NCBI RefSeq assembly: GCF_009389715.1
Contig: NW_024067681.1
Location: forward strand, 1,384,001-1,448,000
Reading direction: 5' to 3'
From: Phoenix dactylifera
Lineage: Eukaryota; Streptophyta; Magnoliopsida; Arecales; Arecaceae
Length of the DNA stretch: 64,000 nucleotides
Shown piece after piece: positions 10,601-24,299 of this stretch. The notes under the pieces are model-generated. The model searched no databases, was not told the DNA's origin, and worked only from the letters and a program-made list of their open reading frames with translations. Each line of letters begins with the position of its first letter. Within the stretch, counting starts at the first letter, position 1. The translations under genes and the position numbers were made by a program.

Positions 10601-13400
10601 TATATTGTTGCCAAAATCCGATCTAAAAACTTAAAGAGCACCAATCGACACACACAAAGAAGAAAGAGCAGCAATCATCGGAATTGTGTATGGCGGAGGA
10701 TTCTCTAATGCTTAAGTCGGCGAAAAGGATTTTGGAGAATATAAGAGAATAATATCTCAATAATAGATCAGAAAGGAAAGTCTTTTGTACCTGGTATATG
10801 AAGCCTCTTTTTATAGATACGGAGTCCTTGACCAATCGATATTGGGCTCCTGAGTTCTAAGCCAGGTGGAAAACAACCAATTGGTCATTCTTATCCAATT
10901 CAGACCGTGAGGACTAGTTCAACTAAAATAAGTTCTCGTTCCTCTTTAATAGCACATGTTAGCTCGTGATTGAAGGTCAAATTTGAGCCACATCACATGC
11001 TCCCTACTTCTATATCCGAGCCATTCCTCCAACTCTGACTAAGAAAGTAAGTTAGGTCATCCAATAGTAGATAGCTAAGGCCTCCCGTCTCGCTAGGTGC
11101 ATCTTAATCTGGTTATAGTCTATAAGGGCATCCATGAATCTTAATAACTCATGCCCTAAGGTAGCATAAACAAGCCGATCTATCTTTGATAGGGGAAAAC
11201 TATCTTCGGGATAGATCTTATTTAGGTTAGTAAAATCGATGCATACTCTCCACTTCCTATTGGCCTTCTTCACCAAGGCGACATTGACAAGTCAAGTCAG
11301 GTAGTCCACCTGTTAAATGAAGTCAGCTCCAAGGAGCTCATCCACCTCTTTATTGATTGCTCGTTGCCTCTTAAGGGCAAAGTTCCTCATCTTCTATTGG
11401 ACAGATCTATAGTTCGGATCCACATTCAACTTATAGACCATAATATATAGATCTATACTTAGCATGTCAGTAAGGAAATACATCGGCGTTGCCTCTAGCG
11501 ATCTGGATCTTTGTCCCCTCATCCAAGAGGGATCCAACTTGCACAATTTGTCACCATCCTCACCATATACCCAGTTTGGGATGAGCATCCTTTCGGGCCA
11601 CCACACATACTCCCGATTTCTAATCTCCATCAAAATCAAACTCCTCAAGGTATTGAGTTAAGTATATCTCTCAAGTTCCCAAGGTGGTCTCCTAGCTCGC
11701 CTAGAAGTCCCTTCTTCACACCTATGCTTTTTCTTCATGCTTTTCCTGGATCTATGCTCACAATGGCCCTAGCGCTTCTTGTCCGCCCAATCTTCAACTG
11801 CTTCCTTCCAAGTTGACATCACCTCTTCTGTGTTGATGGACTTCTCAATTCTTACCACGAGCTAAGATAGGTCTTTTGGGGGCTTCTTTGAAAGGGAGAC
11901 ACAAAAGCACAAGTTCCTCAGGTCATTCATTATCGCGGCTACAACTATGGCCCAATTCAAGTCACATACCTCCAGTACCTCAGCATTATAGCAATTAATG
12001 TATTACCTAAGCAACTCATCTTTCTTCTACTTGATCACCATCAAATTTGCGAAGGTCTTTTGCACCTCCTGTTGCTAATGAAGGGACTAACAAACTGCCA
12101 GGTAAGCTAATCAAATGAACTGATCGAGCCAAGTTAGAGGCCCGAATACCATGATCAAGCCACCTTTCTTAGAGTGGCAGGGAAAGTATGGCACATGATA
12201 GCATCCGATGCACCATGCAACAACATCAAAGTTTGAAGCTTGAGATAATCTATAGGGTTTGAGGTACCATTATAGTACTCAAACTATAGTATCTTGAACC
12301 TCAAAGGTAATAGCTCCATTATGATCTGGGTTCATTGTTGAGCTCTAGATCTTCTAGTGCTTTTGTCCTCTTCCCCCTCAAGTCTTTCATCATAGTTCTT
12401 ATCTCCTCGATTCTTCTGTCGAGGTTAGCCTCCTTGATAGAGGTCTTCTTAGGTCAGCCTAACAAAGACTAGCCAAGACTTGAGCCCATCTTTGAACAGA
12501 TCAAAGCTTAGTTGTCTTGGTGAGTTTTTTCATTTCTCGAGCAAAACCTGCTATTGTTTTGTGCCGGACAGCTAGGTTGATTCTATGTGTTGAGTTGGGG
12601 ATTTCCTCCCTGCTGGAGTAAATTCTACACCATCATTGTCATACCCATTGAACGACTAAACTGAATTACTCAGCAGATATAAGTGCCACCATGGGTTGAA
12701 AAGGCTGAGGATCTGGGACGTACTAGGAGTCTAGGAATCATGCGACGTAGGCCGATTGTCTTGCTGAGATTATCTGCTACTCTTCGGATTGTTGTTTCTT
12801 TTCGACTTCATGTTTCAAGGTTCTTTATTTCTGACATACAAGAAGAATAAGATCTGAATAATGGATCAGAAAGAAGAATCCTTAGAGCATAGCTGGTGGT
12901 ACTTCTCAACTCAAAAAAGATACAAATTGATTAAGAGCAACCCTTCTTCTGGATCGATTATTCTATCTTGTCCAAGCAGTCGTAGAGCTTTAGCACGATT
13001 TTGGGACTGCACAAGAAGTCTTTGAACCACTAGCCCAGTCCAAGCGTGACGATGAGCAAAAAGCTTTCCTCTATGCCAAGCTGAAGTTCCGAGTGTGTAG
13101 AAACTCTTGGCCAACCATACTCTAATGAATGCTAGTCTGAGCTAAACCGGATCCATGGTAACTAACAACCATTTGTTATTGCACGAGTTAAGGCTAGGGA
13201 TTTTGTAGAATGGAGGATATTAAGATCTAATAAATAATAGATCACATAAAAAAGTCTTTCATACCTGGCATGCCAAACCCCTTTTCGCAGACTCCCCCAC
13301 CGGACACAACTCAATGACTCCTATTCGTTCTTCTTTGTGCGTGCAGATTGGTGCTCCACGTATCTTCAGATCGAGTTTTGGGAGCAATAAAGGGAAATGA
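10600..13400 (-). mobile_element. Degenerate Ty3/gypsy LTR retrotransposon
   Basis: The minus strand carries gypsy pol remnants. Around 11630-11400 it reads LYIMVYKLNVDPNYRSVQ, the conserved stretch that precedes the reverse transcriptase. At 11276-11052 it reads VKKANRKWRVCIDFTNLNK followed by FPLSKIDRLV and RFMDALIDYNQIKMH, the opening RT blocks. Gag-like sequence lies at higher coordinates (about 11.9-12.5 kb), the right order for a minus-strand element. Segments at about 10734-10830 and 13210-13300 share GATCA...AAGTCTTT...ACCTGG...AAGCC/AACCCC, probably LTR remnants. Many stops and frameshifts show it is dead. Outer limits are approximate. Confidence 0.7.
11052..11276 (-). pseudogene. 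gypsy reverse transcriptase fragment
   Basis: 74 open codons matching the N-terminal RT region of plant Ty3/gypsy polyproteins: a KWRVCIDF block, the FPLSKID block and the FMDA..YNQI block. The YXDD catalytic motif region is not in this open stretch. The frame is broken on both sides, so this is a relic. Confidence 0.7.
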
Positions 13401-13640
13401 AAATTTCACTTCCACTGTTTTCAGAAATAATAGAAGTTAATTAAAAGAAGAAATCACAAAGATGCACACCAAAGATGTTTCCTACATCAATTTCCATGTT
13501 TCTGTCAAAAAAATTCATACCAAACAAGGCAAACACCACTATTTTTCCATATTCATTTCACAGCCCAGATACAAAAAGGGAAGGAAAGGAACACTGGAAA
13601 CAATCAGCTCGTCGAAGAGAAGCTGTACATAAATAAAAGT

Positions 13641-16600
13641 TCAGCAAGCCCCTGACACATCCCTCATGCTAATATTCAAACTGTTCCGCATTGTCCGTCT
13701 TCCAACTCCCATGTTGCCCTTTTGCATCACAGCAACAAACTCGCCATAGTCAATACGACCATCCTGAAACAACACAACAACAGGACATTAGGTTTTCATA
13801 ACAAAGATAATCTTTAAGCACCTACGCTGCTTCTTTTATTTTGCGAGTTATGCCGAACTTTGGAGTAGTAGTAACCTACAAATATATTCCGTAAGGACTT
13901 GAACTAAAATGGAATGAAATTAAACAACTATACTAATTAAACATCCGGTTGCATTGCATGAAATATTAAATGTCACTGAAAAGTTAAAGAGGCGAAAATA
14001 TGACACAAACATTATACAACAACAGAGTTATTTTTCCAAAGATCTACAACACTTTAAATGAACCCCATCATGTAAAAATAACAAGTTGATGGAATAAGAA
14101 GCTTTCAGAACAAAAAGGTACATTAACAACTTTAAAAAAACAATCATGGTAAAATAAAATAAACTTTGTTCGCACTGGTGGACATTGTATGAATCATTCA
14201 GCTGTTGATTATATGCTCTAGAGTTATGTAAAGCTCTGAATCAATACAAGAATCTGCCATCTTATATGGAGCTAATACTGAAGAAATAAAATGTTAACTG
14301 AAGCATCATGTTAGCCAACACAAACCGACATAATTTCAAATTCTGAGACAATTTCAAGAGCTTTTCTTCAGTGAAGAAAAATAATAAATTTGATAGACAT
14401 GGCACACCTAGTCACATGCACCAGCAATGTGTGCAACATTACAGTTTTCAGCTATTAAAAGCATTAGACAGCATTAAATTATAGCCACAAAAAGGTGTAC
14501 TCTATATCAAAAAAATTTTAAAATATGAAACTTACATTATCCTGGTCAACTTCCTTGATAACGTCTTCAACAAAAACATCAGTCATGTTATGCTCTTTAC
14601 AAGCTTGCTGAAGCTCATCAACTGTAATATAACCACTTCCATCCTTATCAAAATACGAAAAAGCTGCCACCAAATGTTCTTCACGCTCTAACTTGTTGAG
14701 ATGCAATGTTGCAGCAATGAATTCCCCATAGTCTATGGTACCACTGTTGTCCACATCAGCCTAAAATTTATTTTAACTAGTCAGACAAACCAGGCAAATG
14801 GAATCACATTCCTTGCATTATTGACAAAATAATCCTTAAAACAGAAAATTAGTTATACATACAACCAAAGAGCTGTGAAAGGAATATTAGAAATAAATCT
14901 AGCAGTGTAGAGTAGTTTTCGATTCCAAGAGTATCTCCTACATACAAATGACCAGATTATTATTTCAGCTAGGTGAATAAATGTGAGCATAAATTTCTAA
15001 AACCTTTTGATGTGCAGAAAAGTGGCCTAATTTTAGAGCACCGCATACAAAATCCACATGACAGTGTTCTTGAATATTTGTGAAACAGAATAATTAGAAG
15101 AGGACATAACAAAATTTGTTGATAATGATAATTGAGATATAAACCAAGCAACAGATCAAGTTATGCAATCAATACCAATCAATTCCTTTCCCAAAAATGA
15201 GACAATGAGACATGAGTCTCTTTGCATGCTAGTTAAAATGAAAAGGAACAAGTTTCAGCAAGCAACCAGTTATTTATTCCATCTCATGCCTCAGCGAACA
15301 TATATAAGTTGACCAGTTTAGATCAATACAATGATAATCTTTAGATTAGTATGTTACAAGGTATGATGACATATTTTGGAACTTCAGATTCACACATCAG
15401 GCAATACATTTAGAAAAGAAATTTATTTCTAGCTTATTTTATAGCCAAGATACAGCATGAAAGAGAAGTATTAGTTGACAGGTTCTTGGGCAAAGCCATT
15501 TTTAAGAAGCTAGCTAATGAATTTGCAAAGTTTTCTTTTTTTTGTGAAATTTAGAACAGTGCAGCCTGCCATAATATTTTCAAATTCTGACAGACCTCTA
15601 TAGAAAAATTTATTTTTATGCCACAGGACTATTGCTGTTTCGACATTTCCCAGAAAACTATTCAAATCTAGAGGTTTCTTTACTGTAAGTTAGCTGAATC
15701 CAAACAAGATTGGCCATATTCGGCTTGAAGTACTGATAAATGACAAACTAATTATCCATCATACTCATATTTTCATGCCCTTCAATATCAATTTTCCCAA
15801 CTTTTTTCCAAGATATTATACTTACCAACCTCATAAGAGCCTTAAATGACACCCTATTCCATAGCTTTTCCTATGCAACAAAACCTAATTATACAACTTT
15901 TTGATTAATACTCACAAGAATTAACTGAGCAATATCTACAGACTATGCAAATGGTGTACTGTCCGGTCAAGAAAATACGTAGCGGTTACGAAAATATGTA
16001 GTAAATACCTGTTTGTCCATTCTCTCTCTCACACACACACACACACGTGTGCGTGCACACAGACATGCACACAGATTTCAGTCAGAGGGCCATCTTCCCA
16101 AGTCAAACTCAGAACCTCTCCCCAGAATATATACTCAGGAGAGATGTGCCAACCAGCAGACAAAAGACTAGCTGGTTTATTTTAATCCAAACTCATCACA
16201 TAGCTATCATATGCCCATTTAAATGTCCAATAATTATCAATAAAAACAGTTAAAAAAGGGTTTTGTATAATCTTATTTACCTATTTCAAATTTATTCTGC
16301 ATATATTCAGACTTATTAAAACCACACAAAAAACAGAAACCATCATGCAAATAAGCCTTTGGTTCAACTGATTCCAACAGGAACAAACCAAAAAACAGGT
16401 TACACTTCACATAGCTGATGAATTATGTGTATGCGTGAGAGTGAGAGTGAGAGTGAGTGAGAGAGAGAGAGAGCTTAAGAAATTCACAAAATTAAGAGGA
16501 AATATTTTAAGAGTTCTTAATTGAAAAAAGACCGAGCAAGACCCAGAATCATCAACATGTCCACTTAGAAGGATATCATGGAAAATGAAGTAATAGACTG

Positions 16601-19600
16601 CTGGAACTGATGTTTCTCACAAAAAAAAGTATAGTATGATCAATTGTGACCATGTCCATCATCCTTTTATTCAGATACTAAATAATCATGAAAACAAGAT
16701 AGCAGTCTTTATTGCTTGACTTACTGCTTCCATAAGATCACGAATCTCTGTATCCTTCAAAGTAGAACCATATCTTCTCAGACCTGCTTTCAGCTCATCA
16801 TATGTAATAGCACCACTATTGTCCGTGTCCATTGCCTTGAACATTTCTCTCAATCCAGCAATCTCCTCCTCTGAAAGGCTTTCAGCTATTACCTAACAAG
16901 ATGCAAAACAAGCCATCAAACAATCATAAACACATAGTTCTTTCATTCTGGAGTGCAAAATACAATATATAGAAACCTTGATAACGTGACAGTAAAATAG
17001 CAGTGCAACCAGAACTACATCAAGCTCACACAGTATTCACAAAATAAATTAGTAGCATCATGTAAAATGAAGAAGAAGATCCAATTCTCCCTGGTCAATA
17101 TTATAAGGGAATTTTTCTAAAACAACTCAATTTTTTTTTCAATTTGAAAATTTGGATTCTCTTCTTTTTTTGGTTGGGGATGGCGGGGACGGCCCAGATT
17201 CAAATGACATTTTTGAGCATGGCCTTAATCGATACACCCGAATGATATGTTTAAGAAGAGGTAAATGAACTTATCAATGTTAAATTGTTAATGGATGCAC
17301 ATGGTTTTTATACGAATGCACATATTTTTAGTAATTAATTTACAGTTCTTTTTGGAGCATGTCATGACATTTGTAGGCTGGAATATGTCTGATAAGTCAA
17401 GGGCAAAAGCATTTGAAAATTTCAAAAATGCTCAGTTAATGCAAAATAACATAAAAGTGGGTGGAATCTGCAAAAGTAAAAATAAGATGCACTATTTCTG
17501 CAAAATTCTCATATTATTATTATGAATCCATACTCAAAGGCATCTCCTCATTATAATTAGAAGAGGCTAGTAGAATACATGCATACAAATTCACAAGGAT
17601 TGCATCTAAGAAAATAAATCAGCACCTGGGACACATCACGAAAACATTAAGGTACGTAAAGTTTTTTTTTAAAAAACACAGTTTTGTTGTCAATGGAGGC
17701 AAACTGCAAAGGTTGACATGGGAAACTTAACTCAGAACTTAGTACGCGTTATGCTAAGTGTATGTCCCATGCCACATACTTCATAGTATCAGTTGAGTGT
17801 TGAGCAATAATAATGAAACACATATGTTAGAGGTTTTCATCCACACATTCCATTCAAGAAAAAGGATATGAAGTCCTTAAAAGAATAATTTTTCTTTTTA
17901 AAGAATAGAGAAGCAATTAGGATCATTCACAAACTTAACAAGGACAATGGCTGTTATTCTTGGAACATTTTATTGGAGCCTTGAATTGATGGAACACAGC
18001 AAACTCTCACATAATGAACAGTCCCCATGATTTATATCACCTACACAGAATAGATTGTAGATATCATATGAGGATCAGGCACTTATTTTTTAGACTTGAA
18101 TAATGTAATCCCGCATTTCACCCATCATCCGTAAGCAAGCAGATACACATATATGATCTAACATTATTAATATTTAGGATTTTTGCATATATACCACTCA
18201 AAAATCCCTTATTTGCTAATTTACTTCAAAAAGGTGAAAGCATATATGTTCCCTCCAGAAATCTTAAATTAGTATGTATGTCTTTCACATCTTGCATTAC
18301 ACTCTTGAAATTATAAGCTTATTCTGAATGGGACCAAGTTAGCTGAACTTGGCATCGACTATTTTTTCCCTATATTATTTATGATTTTTGAAACTTTTAA
18401 GAAGCATATTTGAAATTACATGTCAATGTCCTATATGTTTTGATGATTAGAATAAATAAGAAACTAAGAACCATTTAAACTGAATATATGCAGGCATCCA
18501 TTAGGGAAAAAAGAGGTAGCCCAGTGCACAAGGCTCCCGCCACTATGGGGTCCAAGAAGGTCAAATGTACGCAGCCTTATCCTACATGCAAATAGGTTGT
18601 TTTCGTGTTTCAAACCCGTAACAATCAGGTCACAATGGGGTCATTGCTTGGTGCCATGGCAAAAGCTTGGGCTGACAAATGCAATCTCCCCTCCTAGGAT
18701 CTTGGATTGTTGAAATATAGCTAGGTAAAAACCATTAGGAAGTAAAGGAAAATTATAAGTGACATTGTTTTAGTTTAAGAGTAGGGGAATGGATGAAAGT
18801 TTCATAATCTTGGCGGTGTATTATATGTGACCTTCAGAATTTTGAAGGGATATATACAAGGTTCACCGTCTCAGTACCGGACCCCGTACCGGTGCCACAC
18901 TAGTATAGTATCGGTACAGTGGTACGAAATTTTTTTAGCATACTGAGTGTCGGTATACCACCCGTACTGGATATCAATACTAAACTGGTACAGTACGGTA
19001 CGAAATTTTTTTTAGGATACTGAGTGTCGGTATACCGTATACCACCCGTACTGAATATCAATACCAAACTGATACAGTACGGTACATCCTGTACCGCCCG
19101 GTTCGGGCCGGTACGGCATACCATGGATATATATATTTGCAAGTATTCGACTTCTGGATCGTATATATGTGGATTGCACTTTTAGATGGATAAATAAGCG
19201 AATAAGAAATTACTGAAGGGCATATATGCAAAAGTCCCTTTTTTAAAATATTGCAAGGGAGACATCCTAACAATGAAGTGTCACCGAACTGACTGCTAAA
19301 AAAAAAAATTACCTGCTATATGATTACATCCTACATAAAGGGAAAATTTCAATTTAGAAGTGAATTTATGCAACCATCATTTACAAATGGGAAAGAAAAT
19401 GGAACCATTTTTAAAGTATCATGAATCATTCATAAAAAAAGAGAACTTATCATAATGTCAACATATATAGAAGAGCAATGTTTTCTCAATATTATCGTGC
19501 TTTATTGTAGGGATTAAAGCTGCCTAACTGCTCAGGAAATTAATGTATAGCTAACTTCACATTAAAATAGTGCACTCACTAGTAAAGCCATCTTCTTTAA

Positions 19601-22600
19601 TTTATTCATTGCAGAAAATTGTTTGAGGCGAGAAAGGACTGCAGGATCAAGAGCTCTGTCAGGAGCAACTCCATTTTCACATATCCAGGGATGACCTGAG
19701 CATAGGGGAAAGAATATACAAATGTCAAAAAAACATTTCGATATATTGGAAGCAATATTTTTGGCAGTTTAATCATACCAATGCAGTCAAAATATCAGAT
19801 CATCTACTCCTTCCTAATTCTTGTTAAAAATGGTAAATTAACCTGGAAATTAACTCTCCTGTAACCCATTAACAAAAAGCTCTAGAACTGGAGAAGGTTC
19901 AGAACTGTGCTAAAAGCTTTGCTTTAGAATTTTTAATTGAGTAAACACCAAGAACACTAAAAGAAAAGAAAATCAAATCTTTATATGTATCTTCTTCTCA
20001 ACTTTCTAGTATCTTATTACATATCTTCGATTTTTTATATGTTTAAACTAATGAAAGTGAAAACTCGGATGAAGTCATCCTGTTGCATTTATAAAAAAAT
20101 GTCTCCTAATACCTCAAATGTATTACCCTGAACAACTCTGGAATGCATGGAGATTGAGGTCACAAAAAGACCACACATTCCATTGTCACCATTTTATAAG
20201 GGTCTGACAAGATAAAGGTAAGCAGTCCATCCTCTCATAAGGGATGCCATACATATATAATGCATAAATGAGTATATATTTTCACACACTTATGAGATGA
20301 AAGAGAAATGTACATAGTACTGCATGCGCTGTCAAGCGTTCTGAAGGACTAGAACAGAGCATTTTTCTGATAAGATCCTTGGCACTATCAGATATTAATG
20401 GCCATGGATCTGAGGCAAAATCTATTACTCCCTTCAGAATTGCATCAAATATTCCTTGCTGTGTTTCTGCAAAAAGTGAAATTTCAAATTTAGTGATTGC
20501 CAAATTGCCGTGAATCATGAAGCAGTGTGAACAAGTGTACATAAAAGTCATACCCGCCCAAAAAGGTGGTACACCACTCAACAATATGTAAAGTATAACA
20601 CCAGCTGTCCAGACATCAGCCTCTGGTCCATAATGCTTCAGGAGTACCTCAGGGGCAACATAGTACGGGCTTCCAACCACATCAGCAAAGACCTGACCTG
20701 GAGTTGCACAATAACCAAGTAGAGGTAAAGCCTGCTATGTTAATCAAATTATACTAAACCATTACAAGAGTGAAGAGAAAGTATATAACAAGAATAGGAT
20801 CTTTACAAAGAAGTCTCTCAAAGTATCATCTTGGAGTGCTCTAATAAGTAGAGTATAAATGCTACAAGAAGATGATACATGATGAACCACACCTTCCACC
20901 ATTTTAACATAGTTATCGAGACTCAAAAACCATTATGCATTTAACAAGATCCCTATTTTATTCATACAGAACAGTATTTCCAACAAACAACAAATTTTTG
21001 CTCTAAATATAATAATCTTTACAACAACTAATATCCATAAGTAATATAGATAAACTATCATATTAGTTTCCACGTTATTTTTTTTACACAACAAAAAGAA
21101 GAAGGTAACCTTTCTTCCTTTCAGCATTAAAGCAAATGTTTAAACATCTGTGTGGATTTGAATATTATTTTGCAAAATACGGAATCATGCATCACAAATA
21201 TACACGAAATTAGTGTAGAAACACAAAAACATCTTCTGCTACTCCAAAATCACATTTATCTCGTTTCTGAAAGCAACAAACCTTTGCTTCCAAAGCCTTG
21301 AAGATTTCAATTAAAAAAAACAATTTGAAAAAGCAAAATGGTTTCATCATGCAGAGGTCAGGTCCAGTACATTTTTCTTCTTGGGTTTTTGTAAACAAAA
21401 ACAGAAAATGAAAGCAATACCAAATGTGTCCTCATCTTCCCATTTTGTTTTCATTTTCAATTTGCATTTCGTGACATAGCAACTGTGCATTTGATTATTT
21501 TTTAGAACTAAGAATGCTAGTTCAGCCAAGTCAATTGGCGCTCTATAAGATAAATACTATCATTGTACAGGATGGCACATGCTCTATAAGATGAATACCA
21601 TCATTGTACAGGATGGTACAGGTCACAGGTCACACAGCATGTATCACACTACAGGCCCTTTTACACAATCAGTTCAGCCAGACAGGGAAAGTACCTGTAT
21701 TGATACGGGCTGATACAGGATTATACAGCACCACTTATTGCCATTTGGAAATCATTAAACATTGACCTTAGTTTATTAAGTAGCTAAAGGTGATGGGTAC
21801 AGCTATAAGGGTGAAAACATTAACATGAAAATCAAATTTCTTTTTATCACACTACTACTGTACTACCTGCAATAACAGACACAAAGTAAAGTAGCGACTG
21901 TTATCAGTCAAGTAAATAACAGATACACTCATTAGTAAGAATTATATCATCGATCTGCTTCCACTTCCCTTTTTTTTGGTGTTAAATTAGTTATTTAATG
22001 ATCCTTTGTTTCTTCAGAAAGAAGATTAAATCAAGAAGGAAATTAAACTGCAACTATCTAAAGAAATCATCTTTCAGATGCATGTCTATCTGCATTCCAG
22101 AAAACTATTCAAGTATCCCAAACTTTTGGAATGATAAGATTTGGATTTGGGGGTGTAGCTGCTAATCTTTATCAGATTTCAGTCATTTATCTTCAGAGTT
22201 CTAGAGCATATTTTTAGAGATGACAAAAAATGAAATGAAGAAACAAGAACAATTTAGCCACCAAGATTAAAAGTTTCACGAGCTAGACAGAGCAAAAGGT
22301 ACACATTGCCACTTGATAACATTGACAAGTATATCTGTCGCAGTTATGTGGCAATAGTTCTATCTATACTGTCCTAATTTAGCATAATATATGGGTACAA
22401 AGTACAACAGTCCTGCAATTATTAACTTCTTTAAAGCATCCTACAGTAGCATTCCTTAGTGTTTTATTGCCTCAAGTACTTTATCATGACAGATACCCAT
22501 CATTTAATAAATAATCTGCGTCCATCCAACCATGCCAAGAATATACCCACAGGTAAAGCATGATAGATAATCCCTGAATAGAGAGATATCGAAAAAGCCA

Positions 22601-23496
22601 GTAGAACACATAATTATGCAATTAATATGCATGAGATATCTTAAAAGGAAAAAGAAAAAGGAGACAACTAAAAAACACAGCAGAAAAAATTCATCGACAA
22701 CAGCTTTGGCGCTAACCCAGACTGCCAAAATTGGAAGAAAAAAAATTATTTTACCTGGCTTGAAGAACACTGAGAGGCCAAAATCGATGGCTTTGAGCGA
22801 GGTAACGTCATCCTTATTAACAAGCAAGAAATTTTCCGGCTTGAGGTCCCGGTGCATGACTCCAAGGGAGTGGCACGCCTCCACAACCCCGACGATGATC
22901 CTCGTGAGCTCGGCCGCCTTGCGTTCGCTGAAATGCCCCTTCTCGATGATCCGGTCGAAGAGCTCCCCGCCGGCGCACAGCTCCATCACGATGTGCACGG
23001 AGAGCGAATCCTCGTACGCCCCCTTGATCGTGACCACGTTCTTGTAGCCCGCGAGATGGTGCATGATCTGGATCTCCCTCCTGACATCCTCGACGTCCTC
23101 TTTGGAGATCAATTTCCGCTTGGAAATCGACTTGCAGGCGTACTCGATCCCCGTGGAGATCTCGGTGCAGAGGTACGTGATGCCGAACTGGCCCTGCCCG
23201 AGCTTGCGGCCGAGGGTGTAGATGTCCCGGAGATTGGGGGTCTTGTGGCCGAGGACGTAGTTGGAGTTGGGGTCGACGCCGCGCCTCATGACGGCGGCGG
23301 CGGCGGCGGGGGAATGGGCCTCTCTGGGGCTCACGGCGGCCTCACGGTCGGGATTCTTGGGTGTCTCGTAGCTGGAGCAGGAGTGAGAGCCGTTGGAGGA
23401 GGAGGGATTCCGCTTAGAGGCCGCCGATCGGTCCGACGACTTGCCGAAGCTGTAGGGATACTTGATTCCAAAAGATCCCCGGCATGTGTTGCCCAT
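13641..23496 (-). CDS. CPK: Calcium-dependent protein kinase, CPK5/6/26-like
   Basis: Complete gene with seven coding exons on the minus strand: 22755-23496, 20554-20697, 20314-20466, 19580-19695, 16725-16892, 14536-14760 and 13641-13763. All junctions are GT-AG and the sum is 1671 bp, giving 556 aa. Internal exon sizes 144, 153, 116 and 168 bp are, as I recall, those conserved in plant CDPKs. The enzyme phosphorylates proteins in response to calcium. It starts MGNTC, an N-myristoylation (Gly2) and palmitoylation (Cys5) signal that implies membrane anchoring. The kinase domain runs from about 93 to 352, with ATP-binding K122, HRDLKPEN with D217, DFG at 238-240 and SPYYVAPE in the activation segment. 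The autoinhibitory junction is about 360-385. Four canonical EF hands begin near 407, 443, 479 and 513; intron 6 splits the fourth. The end [10 protein letters not shown] matches subgroup I CPKs (CPK5/6/26 type), which act in defence and stress signalling in Arabidopsis. An in-frame TTG seven codons upstream is not needed as a start. No frame damage is seen. Confidence 0.95.
16020..16475. repeat. Microsatellites in CPK intron 5
   Basis: (TC)n then (AC)n at about 16021-16047, and GAGT/GA repeats at about 16435-16471, inside the 1964-bp intron between the exons ending at 16725 and starting at 14760. No coding content. Confidence 0.7.
18860..19135. repeat. GTACCGG-rich repeat in CPK intron 4
   Basis: Within the 2687-bp intron lies a block dense in GGTACGGTAC-like words and their complements. 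An internal duplication shows as ACGAAATTTTTTT plus GATACTGAGTGTCGGTATACC, found twice about 85 bp apart. Related GTACC-rich segments occur at 34826-35015 and, more weakly, 31925-32005. It looks like a dispersed non-coding element, but I could not define ends or a target duplication. Confidence 0.6.
21535..21630. repeat. Short tandem duplication in CPK intron 1
   Basis: CTCTATAAGATAAATACTATCATTGTACAGGATGG-type sequence occurs twice in a row, with a spacing of about 42 bp, inside the 2057-bp first intron. No coding content. Confidence 0.6.
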
Positions 23497-23950
23497 CAAA
23501 CGACCAAAAAACCCCAACTATATGGCATCGATCGAAAGATCGACCGCCAAGAAGAAGAGAAACTCAGATTCGAAGTTTTCCTAGCATAATTCGCAGAAAA
23601 AAAACGCCAAAATTCCTTCACCAACACCTCCAGCAGCTCAACCGAGCTCGAGAAAAATGAATATTATAATGACTTGGATCAAAAGCTAGGTTTTTAGGTG
23701 GGATTTGAGCAGAAATTTGGAGAAAAGAAGAAATATCAAAAGATATCGAAGAGAGAACTGGGAAATTGAGGAGGGAGAAGAGAGCTAGAGAAAAAGGAAT
23801 TCGTGATGAATATTATCAAAAGCTGGGTTTTTAGCTGGAATTTGAAAAAAACTTTGGAGAAAAGAAGAGATCTCAAAACGAATCGAAGAAAGAACTAGGG
23901 AATTGAGGAGGGTGAACCGGATTTAAGGGATGGTGGGATTCGATCTAAGG
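23497..23950 (-). promoter_or_regulatory. CPK 5' leader / promoter with internal tandem duplication
   Basis: Upstream (higher coordinates) of the CPK start, about 137 bp is present twice. AAAAGCTAGGTTTTTAGGTG at 23681 and AAAAGCTGGGTTTTTAGCTG at 23818 both continue through a GGAGAAAAGAAGA..ATC and an AACT(A/G)GG(A)AATTGAGGAGGG stretch. Read on the minus strand it is pyrimidine-rich, as plant 5' UTRs often are. The transcription start is not identifiable by eye. A 5' UTR intron is possible. Confidence 0.55.
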
Positions 23951-24299
23951 ATCCTTCATGGCGGCTTCTCGGACCACCATTTCTTGCGAGAAAAGTTTAT
24001 AAAGTTAAATTTAAATTTTCAAATTAATTAATGTTTTAAATGGAGGTGGGAAGGAAAGAAGGAAGGTCCACCCGTGTTACAATATGACGCGGTGCCAGCT
24101 GGCATTTTGGGGATCGAGGGCGGCGGATTTGGGTGTGAGTCTTATACACAATTGAATGTTTTATAAATATCTTGACTTTCTTTGATCAGGGCCGTTCAAT
24201 TGGTCAGATCATCATTAGGTTTAGTTAATTAATTGCTCATGGCAATAGTTGAGTTTTGACCAGAGAAGATGGAAAAGTAGGTAGGGGACTACGAAGAGT

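Noticed and set aside
23497-23517. Seven-codon upstream extension of the CPK from a TTG
   Set aside because: It begins with a non-ATG codon and would destroy the MGNTC myristoylation signal expected at the N-terminus.
22852-23589. 245-codon plus-strand frame opposite CPK exon 1
   Set aside because: It is the antisense shadow of a GC-rich kinase exon; the composition is explained by the coding strand.
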